The notes under the pieces: generated by a model
Seen by the model: only the letters and a program-made list of their open reading frames with translations
Database searches by the model: none
Told to the model about the DNA's origin: nothing
Part shown: positions 1 to 9,262 of the stretch, piece by piece
Layout: each line of letters opens with the position of its first letter
Position numbering within the stretch: the first letter of the stretch is position 1
Translations under genes and position numbers: made by a program
DNA from: Bacteroidota bacterium
Lineage (GTDB): Bacteria; Bacteroidota; Bacteroidia; Chitinophagales; BACL12
Reading direction: 5' to 3'
NCBI GenBank assembly: GCA_016715425.1
Contig: JADKAC010000001.1
Location: forward strand, 186,001 to 250,000
DNA length: 64,000 nucleotides

Positions 1-1
1 A

Positions 2-2914
2 TATACAAATCCATTAGATTTATATACCAATAAACCTTTGTTAGGAGCTGCACCAGGAAAAGCACCGGTAAGAGATGTACCTTATATATCTGTGGAAGGT
101 GATCTGACCGGTACCAGAATTTATCGCCTCGATAATGGAATGTTGGTTTATCTGTCGCAGAATAAATTAGAGCCTCGTGTGCAAACGTATATAGCAGTGA
201 AAGCAGGTTCAAAAAATGATCCGCCACAAACTACAGGTCTTGCGCATTATCTGGAACACATGTTATTTAAAGGAACAAGTAATATCGGTACAATTAATTG
301 GGATCGTGAAAGATTAATTATTGATGCCATTGCACAGAAATATGAAGAACATCGCAAAGAAAAAGATCCTGAAAAAAAGAAAGCAATTTATGATGATATA
401 AATAGATTATCGCAAGAAGCAGCAAAATTTGCAATTCCGAATGAATATGATAAAATGATTTCGTCTCTTGGTGCAAAAGGAACAAATGCTTATACAAGTT
501 TAGAACAAACCGTGTATGTAAATGATATTCCTTCTGCTGAATTAGAAAAGTGGTTGATATTGGAAAGTGAAAGATTTCATCAAGTAGTATTGCGGTTATT
601 TCAAACAGAATTGGAAGCCGTGTATGAAGAATATAATATGAGTCAAGATCGTGATTCCAGAAAAGTATGGAAAGCATTTATGCTAGCGATGTTTCCGACA
701 TATACTTATGGAACACAAACAACAATTGGTGAAGGGGAACATTTAAAAAATCCCTCTATGTATAATATCACTAATTATTTTATTCAATACTATGTACCCA
801 ATAATATGGCGATTTGTATTTCGGGAGATATTAGTTATGAGCAAACAATTGCATTGGTAGAGAAATATTTTGGTGATTATAAATCTCGTATGATACCTGA
901 ATGGCAGGTGAAAAAAGAAGCACCTATCACAGAAGTACAACGCAGAGAAGTAGTTGGGCAGGAAGCTGAGAATTTGGTAATGGGTTATCGCTTGCCAAAG
1001 TCTTTGGACAAAGACGTAATGGTTGCAAAGCTTGTTGCTGCAATCTTATATAATGGTCAGGCGGGCTTAATAGATCTGGATTTAAATCAATCGCAAAAAG
1101 TACAATCAGCATTTTCGTATGTATATGAATTAAAAGATTATGGTGTTTTTGAATTTGGTGCAACCCCTCGTGAAGGTCAATCCTTAGAAGAGTGCGAACA
1201 ATTATTATTAAAAGAAATTGATAAAATTCGCAAAGGTGAATTTGATGAATGGCTGATGAAAGCTGCAATTAATGATATGCGTTTATCGCAAACAAAATCT
1301 TTTGAAACAAATCAAGGAAGAGCAAGTGCATTTGTAAGTTCTTTTATTCTTGGAAAACCCTGGGATGTGTATTTGAATGAAGATGATAAGATGGATAAAC
1401 TTACTAAACAGGATGTAATAAATTTTGCAAATACTTATCTCGGTACTGATAATTATGTGATTGTTTATAAACGCAAAGGTGTAGATACAAATATTGAAAA
1501 AGTAGACAAGCCTGTGATAACCCCGGTAGAAGCAAATCGTGATAATGAATCTGCATTTTTAGAGCGTTTTTCTGAATTGCCTTCACAAAATACAAAACCT
1601 GAGTTTGTAGATTTTCAATCGAAAATTAAAGCAGGTACGCTAACATCCGGTGTTTCTTTATCCTATATGAATAATGAGTTGAATGATTTATTTGAATTGT
1701 ATTATATACTTGATATGGGTAGTGATAATGATAAAATGTTATCGCTTGCAGTGGAGTATTTGCCATACTTAGGAACAGATAAATATTCAGCCGCACAATT
1801 GCAGGAAGAATTTTTTAAATATGGATTAAGCTTTAATGTATTTACATCGCAGGATAGAAGTTATGTGCAGTTAAGTGGCATGGATGCAAATCTGGATAAA
1901 GGCATTGAATTGTTTGAAAATATTCTGGCCAATGTGCAGCCCGATAAAACGGCGTATGCAGAATTAGTTACCACTATTTTAAAAGACAGACAAGATGCAA
2001 AATTGAATAAGGGAATAATACTGAATGCGGCATTGGCAAATTATGCAAGGTATGGTGCTGTTTCTCCTTTCACTGATATTATTTCTGAAAAAGAATTGAA
2101 TAGTATTAATCCAAATAAATTAGTGGAGCAAATAAAAAGTATTACATCTTATAAGCATCGTATTTTTTATTACGGACAAAAATCGCAGGAAGAAATTACG
2201 CAAGCATTAAATACATATCATAAAGTTCCGGCACAATTGCAATCTTATCCAACAGCAAAAAAATATCCTGAACTACCCACCAAAACCAATACTGTATTAT
2301 TTGTAAATTATGATATGGTGCAAGCACAAGTATTGATGATGAGCAAGGATGCATTAAATGATAATGCATTGCTGGCACCGAGCCGTATATTCAATGAATA
2401 TTTTGGCAGTGGTTTATCCTCTATTGTATTTCAAGAAATTCGTGAAACCCGTGCTTTGGCATATAGTGCTTATGCAAGATTTAGCACACCACTAAACAAA
2501 GACGAAGCACATTATGTGAGAGCATTTGTTGCAACACAGGCAGATAAAATGCCCGATGCAGTGACGGCTATGGAAGAAATTATGAATGAAATGCCTAGAG
2601 CAGATAATCAATTTCAACAAAGTGTAGAAGCGGTTACAAAACAAATTGCAAGTGAACGTATTACTCGTTCCGGAGTTTTCTGGACGTATGAATCTTTGCA
2701 ACGCAGAGGAATTGATTACGATATCCGAAAAGATATTTATCAGCAAGTGCAGGGCATGACGATTGATGATATGCAAACTTTCTTCAATAAATATATTGCA
2801 GACCGTACTTACACAATTTTGGTGATTGGCGACCGCACCAAACTCGATATGAATTATTTGCAAGGTTTAGGAGAGTTTAAAGAATTGACATTACAGGAAA
2901 TATTTGGCTATTGA
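2..2914 (+). CDS. M16 family zinc metallopeptidase, 5'-truncated by window edge
   Basis: Insulinase/pitrilysin-type peptidase, probably periplasmic or envelope-associated. The inverted zinc motif HYLEH lies about 70 residues after the TTG at 38, with the downstream glutamate region (ELEAVYEEYN) following. A second, catalytically inactive M16-type half fills the C-terminal ~450 residues, giving the usual two-repeat architecture of about 950-1000 residues. The reading frame is open without a stop from base 2, and the residues before 38 continue sensibly, so the TTG at 38 is not the start and the N-terminus lies outside the window. The gene stops 87 bp before the dehydrogenase E2 gene, which appears to have its own promoter. 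Family is clear; the substrate is unknown. Confidence 0.9.
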   Translation, partial: YTNPLDLYTNKPLLGAAPGKAPVRDVPYISVEGDLTGTRIYRLDNGMLVYLSQNKLEPRVQTYIAVKAGSKNDPPQTTGLAHYLEHMLFKGTSNIGTINWDRERLIIDAIAQKYEEHRKEKDPEKKKAIYDDINRLSQEAAKFAIPNEYDKMISSLGAKGTNAYTSLEQTVYVNDIPSAELEKWLILESERFHQVVLRLFQTELEAVYEEYNMSQDRDSRKVWKAFMLAMFPTYTYGTQTTIGEGEHLKNPSMYNITNYFIQYYVPNNMAICISGDISYEQTIALVEKYFGDYKSRMIPEWQVKKEAPITEVQRREVVGQEAENLVMGYRLPKSLDKDVMVAKLVAAILYNGQAGLIDLDLNQSQKVQSAFSYVYELKDYGVFEFGATPREGQSLEECEQLLLKEIDKIRKGEFDEWLMKAAINDMRLSQTKSFETNQGRASAFVSSFILGKPWDVYLNEDDKMDKLTKQDVINFANTYLGTDNYVIVYKRKGVDTNIEKVDKPVITPVEANRDNESAFLERFSELPSQNTKPEFVDFQSKIKAGTLTSGVSLSYMNNELNDLFELYYILDMGSDNDKMLSLAVEYLPYLGTDKYSAAQLQEEFFKYGLSFNVFTSQDRSYVQLSGMDANLDKGIELFENILANVQPDKTAYAELVTTILKDRQDAKLNKGIILNAALANYARYGAVSPFTDIISEKELNSINPNKLVEQIKSITSYKHRIFYYGQKSQEEITQALNTYHKVPAQLQSYPTAKKYPELPTKTNTVLFVNYDMVQAQVLMMSKDALNDNALLAPSRIFNEYFGSGLSSIVFQEIRETRALAYSAYARFSTPLNKDEAHYVRAFVATQADKMPDAVTAMEEIMNEMPRADNQFQQSVEAVTKQIASERITRSGVFWTYESLQRRGIDYDIRKDIYQQVQGMTIDDMQTFFNKYIADRTYTILVIGDRTKLDMNYLQGLGEFKELTLQEIFGY

Positions 2915-2974
2915 TTTCATTGAATTTAAAATACCATTTAATATGACTTTTATAAAAAGCAAAAGTGGTATTTG

Positions 2975-2982
2975 TATCTTCG
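2975..2982 (+). promoter_or_regulatory. Bacteroidota-type -7 box (TATCTTCG) for the E2 gene
   Basis: TATCTTCG matches the Bacteroidota -7 consensus TAnnTTTG at seven of eight positions and sits 19 bp before the ATG at 3002. I do not see a convincing TTG-type -33 element at the right spacing, so this is a partial match. Confidence 0.45.
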
Positions 2983-3001
2983 CAACACAAAATAAAACAC
3001 T

Positions 3002-4327
3002 ATGGCGGAAGTAATTCGAATGCCTCGTATGAGCGATACCATGACTGAAGGCGTATTTGTGGAATGGCATAAAAAAGTAGGAGATAAAGTAAAGAGCGGT
3101 GATGTACTTGCAGAAGTAGAAACCGATAAGGCCACTATGGAATTGGAAAGTTATAACAATGGCGTTCTGTTGTATGTAGGTGTAGAAAAAGGAAAAGCAG
3201 CACCGGTGGATTCTGTAATCGCAATCATTGGAAAAGAAGGTGAAGATTATAAAGAATTGCTTGCAAAAGAAAGTACGGCAGATACTTCAAAAGAAAATAA
3301 GGATGAACATAAATCTGCACCCAAAGAAGTGAGTGAAGAGAAAACAGAAAATAAAAGTGCAGAGAAAAAAAATGTAGCAGAGGAAAAACCCGAAGTGAAA
3401 GTAAAAGAAGTGGAACCTCAAGTAAAAGAATTAAAAGAAGAAGATGAACAAACTGAGGCCGATGAGAATGGACGAGTAAAAGCATCACCACTTGCAAAAA
3501 TGATTGCCAAAGAAAAAGGTGTTGATCTTGCAAAAGTGGAAGGTAGTGGTGATGGTGGTCGTATTGTTAAAAAAGATATTGAATCCTATACACCTGCTGC
3601 GGATAAAAAAGAAAAGTCATTAAGTTTTGCACCTGTAACCGGTGAAGAAGGATATACTGATGTAGCAGTTTCTCAAATGCGCAAGACAATTGCAAGTCGT
3701 TTAGCACAAAGCAAATTTGCTGCACCGCATTTTTATCTTACGGTAAGTATTGATATGGATAATGCAATAGCTGCAAGAAAAAGTATGAATGCAGTTGCAC
3801 CCGTAAAAATTTCATTTAATGATATGATTGTGAAAGCTTGTGCTACAGCTTTAAGACAACATCCGCAAGTAAACAGCAGTTGGTTGGGCGATTTAGTGCG
3901 CACATACAAACATATTCATATCGGAATTGCTGTTGCAATTAATGATGGATTAGTGGTTCCTGTTATTCGTCATGTAGATGGAAAATCATTAGCGCAAATT
4001 TCAGTGGAAACTAGAGATCTTGCAGAACGGGCACGCAATAGAAAATTACAACCACAAGATTGGGAAGGAAATACATTTACCATTTCTAATTTAGGTATGA
4101 TGGGTATAGAAGAATTCACTGCAATCATAAATCCACCGGATGCATGTATTCTTGCTGTTGGTGGAATTAATGAAGTACCTGTAGTGAAGAACGGACAAAT
4201 TGTTCCTGGAAATATTATGAAGTTGACGATGAGCTGCGACCACAGAGTAGTGGACGGCGCAACAGGTGCAAAATTTCTACAAACACTAAAAGACTTTTTA
4301 GAAGATCCGGTGAGGATGCTTATTTAG
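3002..4327 (+). CDS. pdhC: dihydrolipoamide acetyltransferase (pyruvate dehydrogenase E2)
   Basis: Core subunit of a 2-oxoacid dehydrogenase complex, most likely pyruvate dehydrogenase, moving acetyl groups from lipoate to CoA. Residues 1-80 form one lipoyl domain with the lipoylated lysine in ETDKATME (K43). A Lys/Glu-rich flexible linker covers about 85-155. An E3/E1-binding domain lies near 158-198 (ASPLAKMIAKEKG). The catalytic domain ends with DHRVVDG (H414, D418). At 441 residues it has the usual length for a single-lipoyl E2. It is separate from the upstream peptidase gene and followed by a repeat-rich intergenic region. An E2 for another 2-oxoacid is possible, but the N-terminal sequence resembles Bacteroidota pyruvate E2 proteins. 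Confidence 0.92.
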   Translation: MAEVIRMPRMSDTMTEGVFVEWHKKVGDKVKSGDVLAEVETDKATMELESYNNGVLLYVGVEKGKAAPVDSVIAIIGKEGEDYKELLAKESTADTSKENKDEHKSAPKEVSEEKTENKSAEKKNVAEEKPEVKVKEVEPQVKELKEEDEQTEADENGRVKASPLAKMIAKEKGVDLAKVEGSGDGGRIVKKDIESYTPAADKKEKSLSFAPVTGEEGYTDVAVSQMRKTIASRLAQSKFAAPHFYLTVSIDMDNAIAARKSMNAVAPVKISFNDMIVKACATALRQHPQVNSSWLGDLVRTYKHIHIGIAVAINDGLVVPVIRHVDGKSLAQISVETRDLAERARNRKLQPQDWEGNTFTISNLGMMGIEEFTAIINPPDACILAVGGINEVPVVKNGQIVPGNIMKLTMSCDHRVVDGATGAKFLQTLKDFLEDPVRMLI

Positions 4328-4356
4328 TTTTTTTTAGGAAGGCTGTTAGCTAAGTA

Positions 4357-4545
4357 AATTGACAGTTGACAATGGACAGTTGACAATGAAAAAAAACTTA
4401 GACTATTGGCTTTTTAAATTGACAATGGAAAGTGGACAATTGACAATGAAAAAAGTTTCGGGTTTCGTGTTTCAGGTTAATTAAATTCATTACTGATTAC
4501 TCATCACTGATCTTTTCATTCACCACTCACCATTCACTATTCACC
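4357..4545. repeat. block of tandem 7-base repeats of several families
   Basis: The whole space between the E2 and fabD genes is built of heptamers. Units at 4357-4391 read aattgac/agttgac/aatggac/agttgac/aatgaaa. Units at 4417-4451 are of the same family. gtttcgg/gtttcgt/gtttcag lie at 4455-4475, attcatt/actgatt/actcatc/actgatc at 4485-4512 and attcacc/actcacc/attcact/attcacc at 4518-4545. The last array runs into fabD and supplies its stop codon. They resemble the short tandem heptanucleotide repeats (STRR) described in cyanobacteria. Function unknown. Confidence 0.8.
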
Positions 4546-5415
4546 AAAAAAAACTTCCACTTCGGGACTTATTTTTTTTACTAATCCTTGCAGTACTTTT
4601 CCCGGACCTACTTCAATAAAATGTGTTGCTCCATCTTGCGTCATTGCCTGCACACTTTGTGTCCATCTTACAGGGGCTGTTAATTGTGCAATTAAATTTT
4701 GTTTTATTAATTCAGGATCAGTTACCGGAAGTGCAGTTGCATTTTGATATATGGGACATATTGGATTATTAAATGTTGTGTCATCAATTGCTGCCCGTAA
4801 TTCATCTTGTGCAGGTGCCATTAATGGTGAATGAAATGCACCACCAACCGGTAAAATAATTGCTCGTTTTGCACCGGCTGCTTTCATATTTTCACATGCA
4901 GTTTGCACTGCTTCCAATTCACCACTTATTACTAATTGTCCCGGACAATTATAATTTGCAGCTACTACAATTCCCGGAGTGTCTGCACAAATTTGTTCTA
5001 CCATTTCATCGGCAAGTCCTAACACTGCTGCCATTGTGGATGCTTGTTTTTCACATGCTTTCTGCATCGCCATTGCTCGTTTGCTTACAAGCAGTAATGC
5101 ATCTTCAAATGATAATGTATTGTTTGCAAACAATGCCGAAAATTCGCCGAGTGAATGCCCTGCCACCATATCGGGTTTGAAATTTTCTATGGTAGTGGAA
5201 AGAATTACTGAGTGTAAAAAAATTGCAGGCTGCGTAACTTTTGTTTGTTTTAAATCTTCATCCGTTCCGCTAAACATAATATCTGTAATTCGGAATCCGA
5301 GTAATGTATTTGCTTGTTCAAATAAAAGTTTTGCATGGGAATTCGTATCGTACAACTCTTTTCCCATGCCGGAAAATTGAGAACCTTGTCCGGGAAATAT
5401 ATAAGCTTTTTTCAT
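4537..5415 (-). CDS. fabD: malonyl-CoA:ACP transacylase
   Basis: Loads malonyl groups from CoA onto acyl carrier protein for fatty-acid elongation in the cytoplasm. The glycine-rich GQGSQ motif lies at residues 9-13, the nucleophilic serine in GHSLGEF (S88) and the second active-site segment GGAFHSPLM near 195. The 292-residue length is normal. It follows folE by 21 bp on the same strand, so the two are probably co-transcribed, although their pathways are unrelated. The last codons and the TAG stop are encoded by a heptamer repeat (attcact/attcacc), so the C-terminus (...FFGE) may have been reshaped by repeat growth. Confidence 0.95.
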   Translation of the reverse strand: MKKAYIFPGQGSQFSGMGKELYDTNSHAKLLFEQANTLLGFRITDIMFSGTDEDLKQTKVTQPAIFLHSVILSTTIENFKPDMVAGHSLGEFSALFANNTLSFEDALLLVSKRAMAMQKACEKQASTMAAVLGLADEMVEQICADTPGIVVAANYNCPGQLVISGELEAVQTACENMKAAGAKRAIILPVGGAFHSPLMAPAQDELRAAIDDTTFNNPICPIYQNATALPVTDPELIKQNLIAQLTAPVRWTQSVQAMTQDGATHFIEVGPGKVLQGLVKKISPEVEVFFGE

Positions 5416-5436
5416 GCTTAAATTTATTAAAAATAC

Positions 5437-6048
5437 TTAACTCAGTTTTGCTGCAATCAAGCTGATAAATTCGCTGCGGGTTTCTACTTTTTGAAATTGA
5501 CCTGTGAATGCAGAAGTAGTAGTAACACTATTTTGTTTTTGCACTCCCCGCATCATCATACATAAATGACTTGCTTCAATAACCACAGCAACACCAAATG
5601 GCTGTAATGTATTTTCAAGGCATTGCACTATTTGATGAGTAAGCCGTTCCTGCACTTGTAATCGTCTTGAAAAAATATCTACTACTCTTGCAATTTTACT
5701 TAAGCCAACAATTTTATTATTTGGAATATAAGCAACATGTGCTCTGCCGAAAAAAGGCAACATGTGATGTTCACACATGGAATATAATTCAATGTCTTTT
5801 ACAATTACCATTTCATTACACTCCTCATGAAACATCGCAGATCTAACAACCGCTTCTGCATCTAAGGAATATCCTTGCGTCATATATTGTACTGCCTTTG
5901 CAATACGTTCAGGTGTTTTTAATAAGCCTTCTCTGGTAACATCTTCACCAATGCTATCAATAATACCTGAATAATGCCCTATTAATTTTTCAGTAATCTC
6001 AGGATTATATTTTTCCTGACGTGTGTAACCTTCTTCTATACCATTCAT
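5437..6048 (-). CDS. folE: GTP cyclohydrolase I
   Basis: Converts GTP to 7,8-dihydroneopterin triphosphate, the first step of folate and pterin synthesis. Zinc and active-site residues are visible in MCEHHMLPF and in the SHLCMMMRG segment. The conserved VGLSKIARVVD and RLQVQERLT stretches lie between them. The 203-residue length fits the type IA enzyme. It is the first gene of a probable two-gene unit with fabD. The 269 bp upstream are AT-rich without a clear gene, and I could not assign a promoter confidently. Confidence 0.96.
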   Translation of the reverse strand: MNGIEEGYTRQEKYNPEITEKLIGHYSGIIDSIGEDVTREGLLKTPERIAKAVQYMTQGYSLDAEAVVRSAMFHEECNEMVIVKDIELYSMCEHHMLPFFGRAHVAYIPNNKIVGLSKIARVVDIFSRRLQVQERLTHQIVQCLENTLQPFGVAVVIEASHLCMMMRGVQKQNSVTTTSAFTGQFQKVETRSEFISLIAAKLS

Positions 6049-6317
6049 AATTTTGTTGTTTTAATCGCCGAAGTATTATGTATAAATATTTTCGGTTTCC
6101 TGTAATTTAATTGATTGTAATTTTTACTTGGTGATATGGTTTTTAAATATCACAGATTAGCTTAACAAAGTTTTTGCAAGAAGGTTGAACATCGCTGAAA
6201 ATTGGAATACGCATATTCAGTTTCTTATTATCTCACCTTTTAAAATGTATTAACCTTGTTTGGCCTATCCTTCTACAAATTTAAAAATTAGATAAAAGAG
6301 ATCTGGGTAATTATTTT

Positions 6318-8732
6318 TTACATATTGAAAATCAGTTTCAAACTAAAATTTCTTCCCATATTATAAACTCCCATCCTTCCTGTGAATGGATTTTCGGGTG
6401 CATACTTCAACCTGCTTAAATGACTTTGATAAGCAACATCCGCCAGGTTTTCTGCATTGATAAACACACTTAAAATATCTTTTTTACCAAATATAGAAAT
6501 ATCAGCACCTACTCCTGCACTTAATAAAGTATATGCAGGTGTTGCTGTTTCGGTGCCATAAGCTGCAAAGTATTTATTCTGTGGGAAATAATAATCTATA
6601 CCGAACTTGATAAAAGTATTGTTCAGTTTTTTTCCTGTGGTTTTAAATTGTGCACGCAGCACACCACTGTATTTTGGTGCAGGAATAAAAGGTAAATACT
6701 TTGTGCTGTCCGGTTGATTTTTTTGAATGGCCTGCACAAATGAAAATGCATTTTCAATATGTAACCAATCGAGTGGATGCGGATGGACATCTACAAAAAT
6801 TTCAGCACCTGTTAATTGCGCATTGCCCTGAGTAAATTGAAATGCAGGAGTGGGGTTATCAATATCAGGAATTGAGTCGCCACCAAAAACACTATTTAAT
6901 TTTTCAGAAAAAATATAATTGGAAATAAGATTTATAAACGGTGTTAATTCAATTGAAATATGATCGGCATTTAAAAAATAAGCAATATCAAATTGATGAC
7001 TTATTTCTGCTTTTAAATCTGTATTACCATATTCATAACGGAAGGTTCCTTCATGTTGTCCGTTAGAAGCAAGCTCTGCAATATTAGGTGCACGAAATCC
7101 TCTTGAAATATTTAATTTAAAAGTAGAGTGTTCATCTGCTTGATAAGAGGCGCCAATACTTCCGGAAAAGCTGTTGTAAGTATTTTTAAATCCGGGGAAT
7201 TTTAATTCGTTTGTATAATTAGAATTTGCAGGTAAGCCCAAACTATCTAAATATAATTCATCACCTTCAAGTTGTCGGTTATCATATCTTAATCCACCGG
7301 CAAGCATCCATTGTTTATTTATTATTTTTTGTGTGAATACAAACACACCAAAATCAAAGAGAGTATAATCAGGTATAATAAATTCAGAGCCTTTATTGGT
7401 ATTTATTTGATACATGCCACCTGCACCAATAGATGTGGACCAACCATCCGCTTCATTAAAATTATAGCGGAGATTATAATTAAAAGTTTGCAAATCAAAA
7501 TATAAATCCGGATCATCTAGATTTAATACATCACCAAATTCTTTGCGGATATTTTTCTGATAGCCCAAATCAAAATTCAGAGTCCCTGCATTTAGAATCA
7601 GATAATTATTTGTCAATGCTCTATAATGATTTACTACCTGATGCGGAAAGCCAATGTTATAACCTTTTAAATCATCATCTGTTGCTGTTACAATTATTGC
7701 AGAATCTTCAGTAATAGGTTTTTCAAAAATAAAATTTCCAAGACTATCTCTATCACCTTCCACTATATTTAAAGTTGTATTGAAAATGCTGAAATCAAAA
7801 TTTGAATAGCCCCAACTTTTATTTACACCTGCAAATACACTTGCAGCATATTCATTGAAACCGGAATTATACACTTTGCCATCATAGTTGTTTTGATAGT
7901 TGCCTGCATATTTATTGCTGAATCTTCCCAGCCATTGAAACCCATTTTTATTTCCGGAGTTTGAAAGCGAATAACCAAATAAATTATTATTGCTTTGATA
8001 ATTACTGATAAGTTTTGTTTCTATTTTTCCTGCAGGCGGTGTAACATCTGCAAGAAAATTTATTACACCTGCAATGCCATCAGAACCATATAATAAACTG
8101 CCGGGTCCTTTTACTATCTCGATTCTATCAATTGCATATTCATCTATTTCAATTCCATGTTCATCTCCCCATTGTTGACCTTCCTGCCGAATGCCATTAT
8201 ATAAAGTAATCACACGATTATAACCTAAACCACGAATAGTAGGTTTTGAAATTCCAACACCTGTTGTTATCTGATTAATGCCCGGAATATTTTTTAGCGC
8301 ATCAATTAAATTGGTAGAACTGTTTTGATTTAACTCTGTAATATCAACCGGTTTTATAATTACCGGACTTAATTTTAATTCAGTGGAATGTGTAACTGCC
8401 GTAACAACTATCTGATTTAATTCTGTAGGTGATTCTTCTAATATAAAGTTGAGAATAGTATCGCCGGTAATCTGATAACGGTTAACTATTCTTTTATAAC
8501 CTACATAACTAACTTCAATTAAATATGCACCCGGTTTAATATTATTAATAGAATATTTGCCATTGATGTCTGTTACACTTCCTGTTTTTAAATCACTGAT
8601 ATAAATAGAAACACCGGGTAAACTTTCTTTTGTTGCCTTATCATTTATAGTTCCTTGAATGGAAATTTGAGCATAGATGCTATTATAAAAAATTATAAAT
8701 ACTGCGAATAGTAAGAATTGAAAATATTTCAT
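6318..8732 (-). CDS. TonB-dependent outer-membrane receptor, possibly for a metal
   Basis: An outer-membrane active transporter of 804 residues. It has a signal peptide (about 1-21, ending IYAQ), a carboxypeptidase-like regulatory domain (about 22-105), a plug domain (about 115-230, with IEIVKGPGSLLYGSDGIAGVINF-type sequence) and a long beta-barrel ending in an aromatic-rich strand (FSLKLIFNM). The plug motif QEGQQWGDEHGIEID resembles zinc/copper-type receptors of the ZnuD kind as I remember them. That substrate is an inference, strengthened a little by the upstream Cys/His small protein 60 bp away, which is probably co-transcribed. A siderophore or other ligand cannot be excluded. Confidence 0.88.
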   Translation of the reverse strand: MKYFQFLLFAVFIIFYNSIYAQISIQGTINDKATKESLPGVSIYISDLKTGSVTDINGKYSINNIKPGAYLIEVSYVGYKRIVNRYQITGDTILNFILEESPTELNQIVVTAVTHSTELKLSPVIIKPVDITELNQNSSTNLIDALKNIPGINQITTGVGISKPTIRGLGYNRVITLYNGIRQEGQQWGDEHGIEIDEYAIDRIEIVKGPGSLLYGSDGIAGVINFLADVTPPAGKIETKLISNYQSNNNLFGYSLSNSGNKNGFQWLGRFSNKYAGNYQNNYDGKVYNSGFNEYAASVFAGVNKSWGYSNFDFSIFNTTLNIVEGDRDSLGNFIFEKPITEDSAIIVTATDDDLKGYNIGFPHQVVNHYRALTNNYLILNAGTLNFDLGYQKNIRKEFGDVLNLDDPDLYFDLQTFNYNLRYNFNEADGWSTSIGAGGMYQINTNKGSEFIIPDYTLFDFGVFVFTQKIINKQWMLAGGLRYDNRQLEGDELYLDSLGLPANSNYTNELKFPGFKNTYNSFSGSIGASYQADEHSTFKLNISRGFRAPNIAELASNGQHEGTFRYEYGNTDLKAEISHQFDIAYFLNADHISIELTPFINLISNYIFSEKLNSVFGGDSIPDIDNPTPAFQFTQGNAQLTGAEIFVDVHPHPLDWLHIENAFSFVQAIQKNQPDSTKYLPFIPAPKYSGVLRAQFKTTGKKLNNTFIKFGIDYYFPQNKYFAAYGTETATPAYTLLSAGVGADISIFGKKDILSVFINAENLADVAYQSHLSRLKYAPENPFTGRMGVYNMGRNFSLKLIFNM

Positions 8733-8792
8733 TTGCTTGAATTAAATAAATAAAATGAATTACAAATAATTGTCGGCTATTGAGCAAAACAA

Positions 8793-9155
8793 TTACACAC
8801 TTGCAAATGAAACTTCCGGCGGCCCCCGGTTAGTGTAGGGAATAATCTTCGAATAATTGTGTATTGTCGCTGAAGGAATAGAAATAGAATAATTATGTGT
8901 ACTGATATTCTCTGTTATAAATACAGAACTTGCATGAACGGATAACGTATGGTTATCACACAAAGCACAGCGTTTTTCTAACTGATGTAATTCAGAATTA
9001 GATTGAAAACCAGAAACACCATTTTCTATAGTTGTAATAGAATAACTTTCCTGTGAACTATTGTGGTGATGAAATTTTATAAACGGACTGTTGCTGAATG
9101 TATATAACAACAACAGCAGAATTGCGCAGACCTGTTTATATGAATTGTATTTCAA
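8793..9155 (-). CDS. small secreted Cys/His protein upstream of receptor
   Basis: A 120-residue protein with a hydrophobic N-terminal segment (about 8-24) that looks like a signal peptide or anchor. A KFHHHNS cluster follows, then a CALC pair (CxxC) near residue 68 with a nearby histidine, and a C-terminus containing NRGPPEVSF. Small Bacteroidota proteins with Cys/His motifs and an RGPP-like tail are often found beside metal-related receptors or efflux genes; that context is from memory, and the metal role here is inferred. It is the first gene of a unit with the TonB receptor and has a good -7 box just upstream. Confidence 0.6.
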   Translation of the reverse strand: MKYNSYKQVCAILLLLLYTFSNSPFIKFHHHNSSQESYSITTIENGVSGFQSNSELHQLEKRCALCDNHTLSVHASSVFITENISTHNYSISIPSATIHNYSKIIPYTNRGPPEVSFASV

Positions 9156-9172
9156 GAATTATAGATGTGCTT

Positions 9173-9180
9173 CAAAATTA
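9173..9180 (-). promoter_or_regulatory. -7 box (TAATTTTG) upstream of the Cys/His protein and receptor
   Basis: On the minus strand TAATTTTG is a perfect TAnnTTTG match, ending 17 bp before the start codon at 9155. No clear -33 TTG is seen at 19-21 bp spacing. Confidence 0.45.
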
Positions 9181-9262
9181 TAAAAACATTCGGGACTACT
9201 TTTTTAATTCACATAGATTAACACAATGATATTAAAATAAAAAAAGTATTGTAAAAGGTAAA

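Noticed and set aside
318..677. Minus-strand open frame of 119 codons inside the M16 peptidase gene
   Set aside because: It lies wholly within a well-supported gene on the other strand, has a low-complexity composition and no recognisable domain; it is an AT-rich shadow frame. The same applies to several frames antisense to pyc, purL and the receptors.
4357..4545. Heptamer block as a CRISPR array
   Set aside because: The units are 7 bases with no unique spacers of 25-40 bases and there are no cas genes in the window.
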